From assembly GCA_947173485.1 (NCBI GenBank), contig CAMWFH010000012.1, positions 1 through 64,000 of the forward strand: a stretch of 64,000 nt of DNA, in the 5' to 3' direction. A program made the position numbers and the translations under genes. This stretch comes from an uncultured Clostridia bacterium. GTDB lineage: Bacteria; Bacillota; Clostridia; Oscillospirales; Oscillospiraceae. Below the pieces are notes generated by a model, which worked only from the letters and a program-made list of their open reading frames with translations, was not told where the DNA came from and made no database searches. Shown one piece after another: positions 1 through 7,647 of the stretch (position 1 is its first letter; the number at the start of each line of letters is the position of its first letter).

Positions 1-225
1 CTCAAGACCGACAACCTGCTGGAGCTGACCTACGCCGAGCGCAAGCGGGTCCACAACCTGAAGTACTACACCTGGGTGGAGCAGCAGGCCCGTGACGTCC
101 ACGACCTCAACGCCCTCTGGTACGACGAGGCGGGCACCTGGGGCGCCGTCCACGCCCAGGCCAAGGAGCTGGACGAGCTCATCAACGAGTTCAACGAGGC
201 CACCGGCCTGCTCAAGTCCCTGTAA
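1..225 (+). CDS. C-terminal end of a probable PLP-dependent cysteine synthase-like enzyme (5' truncated)
   Basis: The reading frame is open from the first base and ends at TAA 223-225, giving the last 74 residues of a protein that starts outside the window. The visible part is hydrophilic and helical, with the segment ERKRVHNLKYYTWVEQQ. I associate this with the C-termini of clostridial PLP-dependent beta-family enzymes annotated as cysteine synthase-like, but this is recall and no catalytic residue is in view. A strong terminator follows, so this is the last gene of its transcript. Confidence 0.5.
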   Translation, partial: LKTDNLLELTYAERKRVHNLKYYTWVEQQARDVHDLNALWYDEAGTWGAVHAQAKELDELINEFNEATGLLKSL

Positions 226-242
226 GACCAGACCAGAACGCC

Positions 243-281
243 GCAAGGGCGGGGCTTTGCGGCCCCGCCCTTGCTCTTCTT
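243..281. terminator. Bidirectional intrinsic terminator
   Basis: A perfect 13-bp stem (243-255 with 262-274) around a 6-base loop is followed by a T-rich run on the plus strand. It separates the truncated gene on the left from the leftward small gene ending at 280 and could serve both. Confidence 0.8.
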
Positions 282-444
282 ACGTCTCCGGCTGCTCCTG
301 CTCCTGGATGTACAGCTCCTCCGACTCCCGCACAGCCTTCGTCAGGATCATCAGCGCCTGGGCCGGCTGGCGGGCCTCCAGCTCTGTGATCGCCTCCGTG
401 GCGGCGGCAAATAGGGTCGTATAGTATTTTGGAAGCTCTTTCAT
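280..444 (-). CDS. Small hypothetical protein (54 aa)
   Basis: I do not recognise this protein. It reads MKELPKYYTTL at the N-terminus, continues as an Ala/Glu-rich helix and ends in an acidic, Gln/Glu-rich tail. The ATG at 444 is chosen because GAGGTG lies six bases upstream; the ATG at 450 would touch the Shine-Dalgarno site. A well-formed promoter (463-491) supports real expression. It is divergent from the ribbon-helix-helix-like gene at 557, so the two may share control. The function is unknown. Confidence 0.6.
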   Translation of the reverse strand: MKELPKYYTTLFAAATEAITELEARQPAQALMILTKAVRESEELYIQEQEQPET

Positions 445-462
445 ATTCATCACCTCAACTAT

Positions 463-491
463 AGTATAACGCAAACGTGCAACAAACGCAA
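463..491 (-). promoter_or_regulatory. Sigma70-type promoter for the small gene ending at 280
   Basis: On the minus strand: TTGCGT (486-491), a 17-base spacer, TATACT (463-468). The predicted start site lies about 10 bases upstream of the GAGGTG ribosome-binding site. Confidence 0.7.
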
Positions 492-556
492 GATGTATAG
501 TCCGCATATTTCGCAATACAATCTACAGTATAGATGTGTTGCGGAGTGTGATACAA

Positions 557-742
557 ATGCGAAAATTCAAGGTACCGAGCGTCCCACCAACTACGAATAA
601 GAGCATCCGCTTTCCCAATGATGTCATCGATGCTGTAGAGGACGCCATCCGGGGGAAGGACTGCACCTTCACTGCATTCGTTGTGGAGGCGACAAGGGTC
701 GCCCTGGAAAATCTCAAAGAAGAAGAGGAAGAAGAGACATGA
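557..742 (+). CDS. Small ribbon-helix-helix-like (YlcI/YnfO-type) protein
   Basis: This 61-residue protein has the pattern KSIRFPNDVIDAVEDAI followed by a second helix and an acidic tail. That resembles Arc/CopG-type ribbon-helix-helix DNA-binding proteins such as YlcI/YnfO. The ATG at 557 has GGAG about ten bases upstream; an in-frame upstream TTG is less likely. Its stop overlaps the threonine synthase start (ATGA at 739-742), indicating translational coupling. A regulatory role toward thrC or the divergent small gene is inference only. Confidence 0.6.
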   Translation: MRKFKVPSVPPTTNKSIRFPNDVIDAVEDAIRGKDCTFTAFVVEATRVALENLKEEEEEET

Positions 743-1980
743 AAAACGCAAAGCACGCCAAGTGCGTCAAGTGCGGGAAGATCTACGAGGCCACCCCTGA
801 TCTGACCAACTGCTCCTGCGGCGGCATCCTGGAGATCGTCTACGACTACGACTATATCAAGACCATCCTGAACAAGGATATCCTGGCGGCCCGGACGGAC
901 CGGTCCATGTGGCGCTACCGGGAGCTGCTGCCCATCGAGGAGACCACGGAGAACACGCCCCTCCGGGTGGGCTGGTCGCCCCTCTACGAGGAGCCCCGGC
1001 TGGCGGAGCTGCTGGGCCTGGGCCGGCTCTGGGTGAAGGACGACGGCCAGAACCCCACCGCCAGCCTGAAGGACCGGGCCAGCGCCATGGCCGTGGCCAA
1101 GGCCCGGGAGGCCGGGGCTCAGGTGATCGCCTGCTCCTCCACCGGTAACGCGGCCTCCTCTCTGGCGGGCAACGCCGCCGCCGCCGGCCTGCGGACCTAC
1201 ATCTTCGTGCCCTCCCGGGCCCCCAAGGGCAAGGTGGCCCAGCTCCAGATCTTCGGGGCCACGGTGATCAGCGTCCAGGGCAGCTATGAGGACACCTTCG
1301 AGCTGAGTAAGGCCGCCATCGAGAAGTGGGGCTGGTACAACCGGAACGCCGCCATCAATCCCTACCTCTCCGAGGGCAAGAAGACCGTCACCCTGGAGAT
1401 CATGGAGCAGCTGGGCTGGCAGGTGCCGGACTACATCGCCCTCTCCGTAGGCGACGGCTGCACCATCGCCGGGGCCTGGAAGGGCTTGAAGGATCTCTAC
1501 GCCGTGGGCCTCATCGACCGGCTGCCCCGGCTGATCTCCGTCCAGGCGGAGGGCTGCTGCCCCCTGAACCGGGCCATCGCGGCCAACGAGCCCTGGCGGC
1601 CCATGGAGGAGAACACCCTGGCCGACTCCATCGCCGTAGGCGTCCCCCGGAACGCGGACAAGGCATTGATGGCCATCCGGGAGTCCAATGGCATCGTGGT
1701 CAACGTCTCTGACGAGGAGATCCTGGCGGCCCAGCGGCTCCTGGGCCGGACCTGCGGCGTCTTTGGCGAGCCCGCCGGCGTCACCGGCACCGCCGGGGTG
1801 AAGAAGCTCTGTGAGCAGGGCATCCTGGGGAAGAACGACACGGTGGTCTCCGTGGTCACCGGCAACGGCCTGAAGGACGTGGCCAACGCCATCAAGGCGG
1901 CAGGGGAGCCCATCTCCATCCCCGGCACCATGGACGCCCTCCTGGCGGCCTTCGCCGAAAAGGGCATCGTCGTGGAATAA
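739..1980 (+). CDS. thrC: Threonine synthase
   Basis: This 413-residue PLP enzyme converts O-phosphohomoserine to threonine and phosphate in the cytoplasm. An N-terminal zinc-ribbon-like segment (CVKCG at about residue 9, CSCGG at about 28) precedes the fold-type II core. The PLP lysine is in NPTASLKDRAS (about residue 111), and SSTGNAASS and the Gly-rich SVVTGNG loops bind cofactor phosphate and substrate. Length fits the bacterial family. Translation is coupled to the small RHH-like gene through an ATGA overlap. A convergent terminator with trmD follows directly. Confidence 0.95.
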   Translation: MKNAKHAKCVKCGKIYEATPDLTNCSCGGILEIVYDYDYIKTILNKDILAARTDRSMWRYRELLPIEETTENTPLRVGWSPLYEEPRLAELLGLGRLWVKDDGQNPTASLKDRASAMAVAKAREAGAQVIACSSTGNAASSLAGNAAAAGLRTYIFVPSRAPKGKVAQLQIFGATVISVQGSYEDTFELSKAAIEKWGWYNRNAAINPYLSEGKKTVTLEIMEQLGWQVPDYIALSVGDGCTIAGAWKGLKDLYAVGLIDRLPRLISVQAEGCCPLNRAIAANEPWRPMEENTLADSIAVGVPRNADKALMAIRESNGIVVNVSDEEILAAQRLLGRTCGVFGEPAGVTGTAGVKKLCEQGILGKNDTVVSVVTGNGLKDVANAIKAAGEPISIPGTMDALLAAFAEKGIVVE

Positions 1981-1997
1981 AGGAACGTAAGAACGTA

Positions 1998-2023
1998 GGG
2001 TCCGGCGCTCAGGCGCCGGACCC
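1998..2023. terminator. Convergent bidirectional terminator between thrC and trmD
   Basis: An 11-bp perfect GC-rich stem (1998-2008 with 2013-2023) encloses the loop TCAG, followed on the plus side by TTCTGTTT. The trmD stop codon (2009-2011) lies in the loop, so the trmD 3' end is part of the terminator. Confidence 0.75.
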
Positions 2024-2779
2024 CTTCTGTTTGCGGTGTTCCTCCATAGCCTCCGCCAGCAGCTTTTTGTCCTGCTTGCTGCCCTGGAACTGCTCCGGCC
2101 GGAAGATATCGGGCCGGCGGTCCAGGGTGCGGAGGATGGCCTGCTTCCGCCGCCACCTGGCCACGGCGGCGTGGTCCCCGGACAGCAGCACCTCCGGCAC
2201 CGCCCGGCCGTGCCACTCCGCCGGGCGGCTGTACTGGGGATGCTCCAGCAGACCGTTCCAGTGGCTCTCATCCTCGTAGCAGGCCGCCTCCGGCAGCACC
2301 CCTGGCACCATCCGGCACACCGCGTCCGCCACGGCCATGGCCGGGATCTCCCCGCCGGTGAGGACGAAGTCCCCCAGGGAGATCTCCTCGTCCACGCACT
2401 CGTCCAAAAACCGCTGGTCCACCCCCTCGTAGTGTCCACAGACCAGGATCAGATGGTCGTAGTCCGCCAGCAGCTGCCGGGCCTTGGCCTGAGTGAAGGT
2501 CTCCCCGCAGGGGGACATATAGATGGTCCGGCTCCGCTCCGTGGCGAAGTGTTCCCGGATATAGGCCCAGCAGCGGTACAGGGGGTCCGCCTGCATCACC
2601 GCGCCCCGGCCCCCGCCGTAGGGGTAGTCGTCCACCTGCTTCTGCTTATTGGTGGTGTAGTCCCGGATCTGGTGGGTCTCGATGCGGATGAACCCCCGGT
2701 CCTGGGCCCGGCCTAGGATGCTGTCGCTCATCATATCTCCCACGGTCTCCGGGAAGAGCGTCATGATATCGATCCTCAC
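2009..2779 (-). CDS. trmD: tRNA (guanine-37-N1)-methyltransferase
   Basis: TrmD methylates G37 next to the anticodon with S-adenosylmethionine and prevents frameshifting. The 256-residue product starts MRIDIMTLFPE and contains DDYPYGGGRGAVM, the CGHYEGVDQRF segment and GDFVLTGGEIPAM, which form the SPOUT trefoil knot. Length is typical. It overlaps rimM by 4 bases (ATGA), so both are translated from one mRNA. In many Firmicutes this pair sits with rpsP and rplS, which are not seen next to it here. Confidence 0.97.
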   Translation of the reverse strand: MRIDIMTLFPETVGDMMSDSILGRAQDRGFIRIETHQIRDYTTNKQKQVDDYPYGGGRGAVMQADPLYRCWAYIREHFATERSRTIYMSPCGETFTQAKARQLLADYDHLILVCGHYEGVDQRFLDECVDEEISLGDFVLTGGEIPAMAVADAVCRMVPGVLPEAACYEDESHWNGLLEHPQYSRPAEWHGRAVPEVLLSGDHAAVARWRRKQAILRTLDRRPDIFRPEQFQGSKQDKKLLAEAMEEHRKQKGSGA

Positions 2780-3264
2780 AGCAGCCCCTCCATCATCAGG
2801 ATAGAGATGGTCCCGGCCTCCAGGTCCACGTCCCGGATGAATACCGGCACTGCCGGCACCAGGAAGTCCAGCCTATCCCCCTGGATGTGGTAGACATCGT
2901 GGGCGGGGTAGGGCAGGACCTCCTCCAGGGTGCCCAGGACCTCGCCGGTCTCGGAGTCCAGAGCGGTGAGGCCCAGCAGCTCGGCGGCGAAGTAGACGCC
3001 GTCGGGCAGGTGGGCGTCCTGCCGGCGGATAAAGACGCTCTGGTCCTTCAGCGCCAGGGCGGCGTCCATGGTCTCCACCCCCTGGAGGCGCAGCAGGGCG
3101 CAGCCCTTGTGGACCCGGCCCTGGAGGACCCGGTAGGGGACATCGCCGATATAGACGTTCCGGCACTTGATGAGCAGCTCCGGCTCACAGCCCGCCGGCA
3201 GGACCTTCACATCCCCCCGGATGCCGTGGGCATTGACCACCCGGCCAGCTTCGATCTGTTCCAT
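2776..3264 (-). CDS. rimM: Ribosome maturation factor RimM
   Basis: RimM binds S19 and assists maturation of the 30S head. The 162-residue product begins MEQIEAGRVVNAHGIRGDVKV, the conserved N-terminal beta-barrel, and ends in a PRC-barrel segment with HDVYHIQGDRLDFLVPAVPVFI. A good GGAGG-type ribosome-binding site lies just upstream of the ATG. It is the first gene of the rimM-trmD pair and has a clear promoter about 40 bases upstream. Confidence 0.95.
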   Translation of the reverse strand: MEQIEAGRVVNAHGIRGDVKVLPAGCEPELLIKCRNVYIGDVPYRVLQGRVHKGCALLRLQGVETMDAALALKDQSVFIRRQDAHLPDGVYFAAELLGLTALDSETGEVLGTLEEVLPYPAHDVYHIQGDRLDFLVPAVPVFIRDVDLEAGTISILMMEGLL

Positions 3265-3300
3265 ATAGCCTCCTGCCTGTCAAAACGGAAATTTTATGAT

Positions 3301-3329
3301 AGTATAGCACAGATCGCCGGATTCGGCAA
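3301..3329 (-). promoter_or_regulatory. Promoter of rimM-trmD
   Basis: On the minus strand: TTGCCG (3324-3329), a 17-base spacer ending TGC (extended -10), TATACT (3301-3306). Confidence 0.7.
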
Positions 3330-3397
3330 ATGGTTTTATCCGCCCGGCGAGTAACGCCCGGAGCGCGGGGGCATACTGGGGAAAAAGGAGGGGCGCT

Positions 3398-4825
3398 ATG
3401 GCATCGATCTGGGCGATGGAGACATCGATCCGGCGGCGGAAGCCGCTGGCAGGGGACCTGAAAACGGAGGTGGCAGTGGTGGGAGCCGGCATGGCCGGCA
3501 TCCTGATCGCCTACCGCCTGCAAAAGGCGGGCCGGCAGGTGGTGGTGCTGGAGGCGGGCCGCATCGGCGGGGGCCAGACCCGGAACACCACCGCCAAGAT
3601 CACCTCCCAGCACGGGATGTTCTGTCAAAAGCTGATCCAAAACCTGGGGCGGGAACGGGCCCGGCAGTACGCCGCGGCCAACGAGGCGGCGATCCGGGCC
3701 TACCGGGAGCTGATCGACAGCCGGGGCATCGACTGCGACCTGGAGGCCAAATGCGCCTACCTCTACGGCGTGGACCGGGAGGCCCTCCAGCGGGAGGCGG
3801 AGGCCGCGGCGTCCCTGGGACTGCCGGCGGTCTATCTGGAGCAGGTGCCGCTGCCGGTGCCAGGGGCGGGGGCGGTGCGCTTCGCCGGACAGGCCCAGTT
3901 CGCCCCCCTGCGGTTCCTGGCGGCGCTGGCGGAGAAGCTGACGGTCTATGAGCAGACCAGGGTCCTCCGGGCGGAGGGGCAGACCCTGGTGACGGACCGG
4001 GGGCAGGTCCAGGCGGAGCAGATCGTGTTCGCCTGCCACTATCCCTTCATCAATTTCCCAGGGCTGTATTTTGCCCGGATGCACCAGGAGCGGAGCTATG
4101 TGCTGGCCCTGGAGAACGTGCCCAAGCTGGACGGGATGTTCATCGGCGCCTCCTCCGATGCTTGCTCCCTGCGGACCTGCGGGGACCTGCTCCTGATGGG
4201 CGGGGAGAGCCACCGGACCGGGGAGGACCGGCAGGGAGGCCGCTACGCGGCCCTCCGGCAGCGGGCCAAGGAGTGGTTCCCGGGGTGCCGGGAGGTGGCC
4301 TGCTGGTCCGCCCAGGACTGCATCACGGCGGACGGGGCCCCCTATATCGGGCGCTACGCGGCCAGCAGGCCGGACTGGTTCGTGGCCACCGGGTTCCACA
4401 AGTGGGGGATGACCTCCTCCATGGCGGCGGCCATGGTCCTGGAGGACCTGATGTGCGGCCGGGAGAGCCCCTACGCGGCGGCCTTCGACCCAGGGCGGGT
4501 CACTCTGGGGCTGCTGCCGGGGGTGGCGGAGGAGAGCGTCCAGGCGGCACGGGGGCTGGCCAAGACCTTTTTCCAGCCGCCGAAGGAGCGGACCATCCTG
4601 CCGGGCCACGGAGGCGAGACGGCCGTCCGGGGGGAGAAGGCCGGCGTCTACCGGGAGGACGATGGGAAGGCGCTGGCGGTGAGCCTGCGGTGCCCCCATC
4701 TGGGGTGCCAGCTCACCTGGAACCCGGACGAGAACAGCTGGGACTGCCCCTGCCACGGCTCCCGGTTCGACAAGGAGGGCCATCTGCTCTCCGGGCCGGC
4801 CCAGAAGGACCTGCGGAAAAGATAG
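3398..4825 (+). CDS. FAD-dependent oxidoreductase with C-terminal Rieske [2Fe-2S] domain
   Basis: A 475-residue fusion. Residues about 20-360 form a DAO-type flavoprotein with the dinucleotide site VVGAGMAGILIAYRLQKAG and the following acidic residue (LEAGRIGGGQ). The last 60 or so residues form a Rieske domain with CPHLGC and CPCHGS, giving the two Cys and two His ligands of a [2Fe-2S] cluster. This matches Firmicute YhfW-like proteins; the substrate is unknown. The ATG has AAGGAGG upstream. It stands alone between rimM and the antiporter and shares a terminator with the latter. Confidence 0.9.
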   Translation: MASIWAMETSIRRRKPLAGDLKTEVAVVGAGMAGILIAYRLQKAGRQVVVLEAGRIGGGQTRNTTAKITSQHGMFCQKLIQNLGRERARQYAAANEAAIRAYRELIDSRGIDCDLEAKCAYLYGVDREALQREAEAAASLGLPAVYLEQVPLPVPGAGAVRFAGQAQFAPLRFLAALAEKLTVYEQTRVLRAEGQTLVTDRGQVQAEQIVFACHYPFINFPGLYFARMHQERSYVLALENVPKLDGMFIGASSDACSLRTCGDLLLMGGESHRTGEDRQGGRYAALRQRAKEWFPGCREVACWSAQDCITADGAPYIGRYAASRPDWFVATGFHKWGMTSSMAAAMVLEDLMCGRESPYAAAFDPGRVTLGLLPGVAEESVQAARGLAKTFFQPPKERTILPGHGGETAVRGEKAGVYREDDGKALAVSLRCPHLGCQLTWNPDENSWDCPCHGSRFDKEGHLLSGPAQKDLRKR

Positions 4826-4835
4826 ATAAAAACTA

Positions 4836-4877
4836 GATAAAAACAGGACCACCCATGCAGCGGGTGGTCCTGCGCGT
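4836..4877. terminator. Bidirectional terminator between the Rieske flavoprotein and the antiporter
   Basis: An 11-bp perfect stem (4844-4854 with 4862-4872). An A-rich stretch on the left gives a good U-run for leftward transcripts; the rightward side has only a short TTT. Confidence 0.75.
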
Positions 4878-4887
4878 TTCTATCGGA

Positions 4888-6123
4888 CTAGGAGGCCGCT
4901 CTCACCGGCGGCGTGACAGGCTCCGGCTCCCTGGGCTGGATGGCGCCGGCCCGGAAGAGGGAGAACTTGGCGCAGGCCGGTCCGATCAGCTCATAGAGGA
5001 CGGAGGATGAGAGGATGATCGTCATCAGCAGCTCGCCGTACCTGGCCGGCAGGATGCGCTGCCCCAGGTAGGCCAGACCGATGGCCACACCGGCCTGGGG
5101 CACCAGGGCGCCCCCCAGATAGTTGCGGGTAGAGCGCTCCATGCCGGTGACGGCGCAGCCCAGCCAGGCCCCGGCGTACTTCCCAACGATGCGGATGAAG
5201 AAGTAGGCCACTCCGATCACGCCAAAGGCGGCCAGGGCCTCCAGCCGTAAGTTCATCCCGGAGACCACGAAGAACAGGGTCATGATCGGCGGCGTGAAGG
5301 TGTTGATCTGGCGGTAGAGGGCCTTGTCCCTGGTGAGGTTGATGTATACCGCGCCGAACACCATGCAGCTGAGCAGGGGGGAGACATCCACCATGGAACA
5401 CAGCCCGCTGAGCCCCAGCACCAGGGCCACCGCCAGGATCAGCCGGTTGTCGTTGCTCCGCTTGGCCAGGATCCGGCTGAGGACCACGCCAAAGACCGCG
5501 CCCACCAGCAGCATCAGGATATTCAGCAGCACCGGCCCCGCCAGGCTGGCGGGGGAGACGGTCCCGGCGGCGGAGGCGTCGATAAAGGCCGCCGCCGCGC
5601 TGAACACCAGCAGGCAGACCACATCGTCGAAGGCGACGATCTCCAGCAGGAGGTCCACGAAGGGCCCACGGGCGTGGTACTGGTCGATGGTCATCATGGT
5701 ACTGGCCGGGGCGGTGGCGGTGGCGATGGCCCCCAACAGGACGGAGAACTCCAGGTCCAGGTGGAAGAGGCAGTACATGCAGAGGGTGACCAATACGCCG
5801 GCCAGCAGGGCCTCGAAGAGGGTGACCCAGATCACCTTCGCCCCGGTCCTCCGCAGCTTCTCCCGCTTGAAGAACCGCCCCGCGCCGAAGGCGATGAAAG
5901 CTAGGGCCACATCGCTGACGAACCCCATCCCGGCGATCGTCTCCTGGGGGATGATCCCCAGGCAGCTGGGACCGATCACGATCCCGGCGATGATATAGCC
6001 GCTGACATTGGGCAGGCTCAAACGCTTGGTGATCCGGGTGGCCAGGAAACCAGCCAGCAGGATCGCCGCCAGGGAGAGAAGGACCACCGCCTCGCCGCTC
6101 ATATGGTCATACCATGCAAACAT
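4888..6123 (-). CDS. Cation:proton antiporter (CPA2-type)
   Basis: This 411-residue membrane protein has about 12 hydrophobic segments and the KefB/NapA-type pattern: LSLPNVSGYIIAGIVIGPS near the N-terminus, FGAGRFFKREKL, and the membrane Asp pair in VAFDDVVCLLVF (about residue 165). It should exchange Na+ or K+ for protons across the cell membrane. It has no C-terminal RCK/TrkA domain. GAGGT lies six bases before the ATG. It is divergent from a LysR-type regulator, a common arrangement for a regulator and its target, but that link is inferred. Confidence 0.88.
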   Translation of the reverse strand: MFAWYDHMSGEAVVLLSLAAILLAGFLATRITKRLSLPNVSGYIIAGIVIGPSCLGIIPQETIAGMGFVSDVALAFIAFGAGRFFKREKLRRTGAKVIWVTLFEALLAGVLVTLCMYCLFHLDLEFSVLLGAIATATAPASTMMTIDQYHARGPFVDLLLEIVAFDDVVCLLVFSAAAAFIDASAAGTVSPASLAGPVLLNILMLLVGAVFGVVLSRILAKRSNDNRLILAVALVLGLSGLCSMVDVSPLLSCMVFGAVYINLTRDKALYRQINTFTPPIMTLFFVVSGMNLRLEALAAFGVIGVAYFFIRIVGKYAGAWLGCAVTGMERSTRNYLGGALVPQAGVAIGLAYLGQRILPARYGELLMTIILSSSVLYELIGPACAKFSLFRAGAIQPREPEPVTPPVRAAS

Positions 6124-6163
6124 ACCCGTACCTCGTTTCCCGCTGGCTGTGCAAGATCGCCTC

Positions 6164-6192
6164 TTGCGCCGGCGTATGTTCCATGATATACT
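6164..6192 (+). promoter_or_regulatory. Promoter of the LysR-type regulator
   Basis: TTGCGC (6164-6169), a 17-base spacer, TATACT (6187-6192), about 70 bases before the ATG. The AT-rich leader between promoter and gene may hold operator sites for this autoregulating family. Confidence 0.7.
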
Positions 6193-6260
6193 ATGTTTTC
6201 ACAAAGTCAAATTATAAGATCTATGTTTGCCATAAAATATTTCGATGGAGAGGCTGTTCT

Positions 6261-7160
6261 ATGCTGGACCCAAAGTTAGTCACCCTGCTGACCATCTGCG
6301 AACGGGGGAGCTTTACCAAGGCGGCGGAGGAGCTGTCGCTGACCCAGCCGGCGGTCAGCCACCACATCCGCCAGCTGGAGACGGAGCTGGGGATGCGGAT
6401 CTTTTACCGCAAAAGAGGGGAGATCCTGCTGACCCAGGAGGGGAAGATCCTGGTAAAATACGCAAAACGGATCATGGGGCTCTATGAGAAGATGCACCGG
6501 GACCTGACCGCCGCCGCCCGGCAGATGACCACGCTGCGGGTGGGGGTGACCCACACGGCGGAGAGCAATCTGATCGTGGAGGTGCTGGCCAAGTACAGCG
6601 CGGAAAACGACGGTGTCAATATAACGATCGTTACAGAGACCATAAATACTCTTTATGAGATGCTGTCCAATTATGAGATCGACCTGGCAGTGGTGGAAGG
6701 CCGGGTCAACGACCCGGCCATCAACGCGCTGCTGCTGGACACGGACTATCTGGTCTGCGTGGTGAGCAACCACCACCACCTGGCGAAGCAGAGCATGGTG
6801 ACCATCAACGACATCAAGAAGGAGCGGATGATCCTGCGCCTGCCCAACTCCGGCACCCGGAACCTGCTGGTGTCCCACCTGGAGAGTATGCACATGGACC
6901 TGGCGGACTTCAACGTGGTGCTGGAGGTGGACAACATCGCCACCATCAAGGACCTGATCCGAAAGGACATGGGCATCTCGGTGCTGGCCCGGTCGGCCTG
7001 CATGGACGAGCTGCGCAAGGGGAAGCTGACGGCCCTGCCCATCGAGAACCTGAGCATGATCCGGGAGACGAACCTGCTCTACCAGAAGGACTTCGAGCAT
7101 ACGGAGATCCTAAAGGAGCTGACCAAGCTCTACAGCGTCACCGCGCGGCTGTATCAGTGA
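6261..7160 (+). CDS. LysR family transcriptional regulator
   Basis: The 299-residue product has an N-terminal winged helix-turn-helix (SFTKAAEELSLTQPAVSHHI, residues about 16-35), a linker helix, and a C-terminal periplasmic-binding-protein-like effector domain starting near THTAESNLIVEVL. The start at 6261 follows GGAGAGG by seven bases. A longer frame from 6114 would cross the promoter at 6164-6192 and is rejected. It is divergent from the cation antiporter, which it may regulate. The effector is unknown. Confidence 0.9.
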   Translation: MLDPKLVTLLTICERGSFTKAAEELSLTQPAVSHHIRQLETELGMRIFYRKRGEILLTQEGKILVKYAKRIMGLYEKMHRDLTAAARQMTTLRVGVTHTAESNLIVEVLAKYSAENDGVNITIVTETINTLYEMLSNYEIDLAVVEGRVNDPAINALLLDTDYLVCVVSNHHHLAKQSMVTINDIKKERMILRLPNSGTRNLLVSHLESMHMDLADFNVVLEVDNIATIKDLIRKDMGISVLARSACMDELRKGKLTALPIENLSMIRETNLLYQKDFEHTEILKELTKLYSVTARLYQ

Positions 7161-7206
7161 CGCCACAACATATAGAAAAAAATCTCGAAAAAAACGCAAA
7201 AAGGGG

Positions 7207-7235
7207 TTGCAATTTCCGGCGGGACGTGGTATAGT
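7207..7235 (+). promoter_or_regulatory. Promoter of rpmE
   Basis: TTGCAA (7207-7212), a 17-base spacer, TATAGT (7230-7235), followed by a leader of about 50 bases with AGGAAAGAGGTG before the ATG. Confidence 0.75.
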
Positions 7236-7288
7236 GACTGATGGTGTTTTGACATCGAATACTCGGAGGAAAGAGGTGAACAAGAGCA

Positions 7289-7492
7289 ATGAAGGAAGGT
7301 ATCCATCCCAATTATCAGCAGACTACGATCAAATGCGCCTGCGGTAATGTAATTGAGACAGGTTCCACGAAGAAGGACATTCGCGTGGAAGTCTGCTCTA
7401 AGTGTCACCCCTTCTTCACGGGCAAGCAGAAGCTGGTCGATACCGGCGGGCGCGTCGCCAAGTTCAACAAGAAGTTCGGTCTGGGCCAGTAA
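7289..7492 (+). CDS. rpmE: 50S ribosomal protein L31 (zinc-binding form)
   Basis: The 67-residue L31 starts MKEGIHPNY and holds the four zinc-ligand cysteines C16, C18, C36 and C39, so it is the C+ form used when zinc is plentiful. It ends in the conserved basic tail with [13 protein letters not shown]31 bridges the 50S central protuberance and the 30S head. Here it is monocistronic, with its own promoter and a strong terminator. Confidence 0.97.
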   Translation: MKEGIHPNYQQTTIKCACGNVIETGSTKKDIRVEVCSKCHPFFTGKQKLVDTGGRVAKFNKKFGLGQ

Positions 7493-7508
7493 GTTACGTT
7501 ACAGTCAG

Positions 7509-7542
7509 CATCGCGCCGCAGTCTGCGGCGCGATGTTTTTTT
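7509..7542 (+). terminator. rpmE terminator
   Basis: A perfect 12-bp stem (7509-7520 with 7524-7535), a 3-base loop and a run of seven T. Confidence 0.9.
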
Positions 7543-7575
7543 GCGCCCCTATGGGGCAGACGCTGAAAAAAAGAG

Positions 7576-7604
7576 TTGAGATCGTGCAAAAGATCCTCTA
7601 TACT
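7576..7604 (+). promoter_or_regulatory. Promoter of hflX
   Basis: TTGAGA (7576-7581), a 17-base spacer, TATACT (7599-7604). The open frame of hflX extends back over this promoter, so starts at or near 7576 are unlikely. Confidence 0.75.
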
Positions 7605-7647
7605 AGGGGAGGATACAGCCATAGAACAGGACCAAGACGAGGTGCAG

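Noticed and set aside
523..2439. A 638-codon open frame on the minus strand across thrC and trmD
   Set aside because: It is a GC-rich shadow of two clear genes, with low-complexity Gly/Pro/Arg composition, no ribosome-binding site and no domain.
3185..4852. A 555-codon open frame on the minus strand opposite the Rieske flavoprotein
   Set aside because: The flavoprotein frame has motifs and a proper start; this frame has none and arises from codon bias.
6114..6260. A longer N-terminus for the LysR-type regulator
   Set aside because: The extension crosses the promoter at 6164-6192, and the start at 6261 has a good ribosome-binding site and the usual family N-terminus.
7576..7647. A longer N-terminus for HflX starting with TTG at 7576
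   Set aside because: That TTG is the -35 box of a good promoter, and the added residues do not look like HflX.
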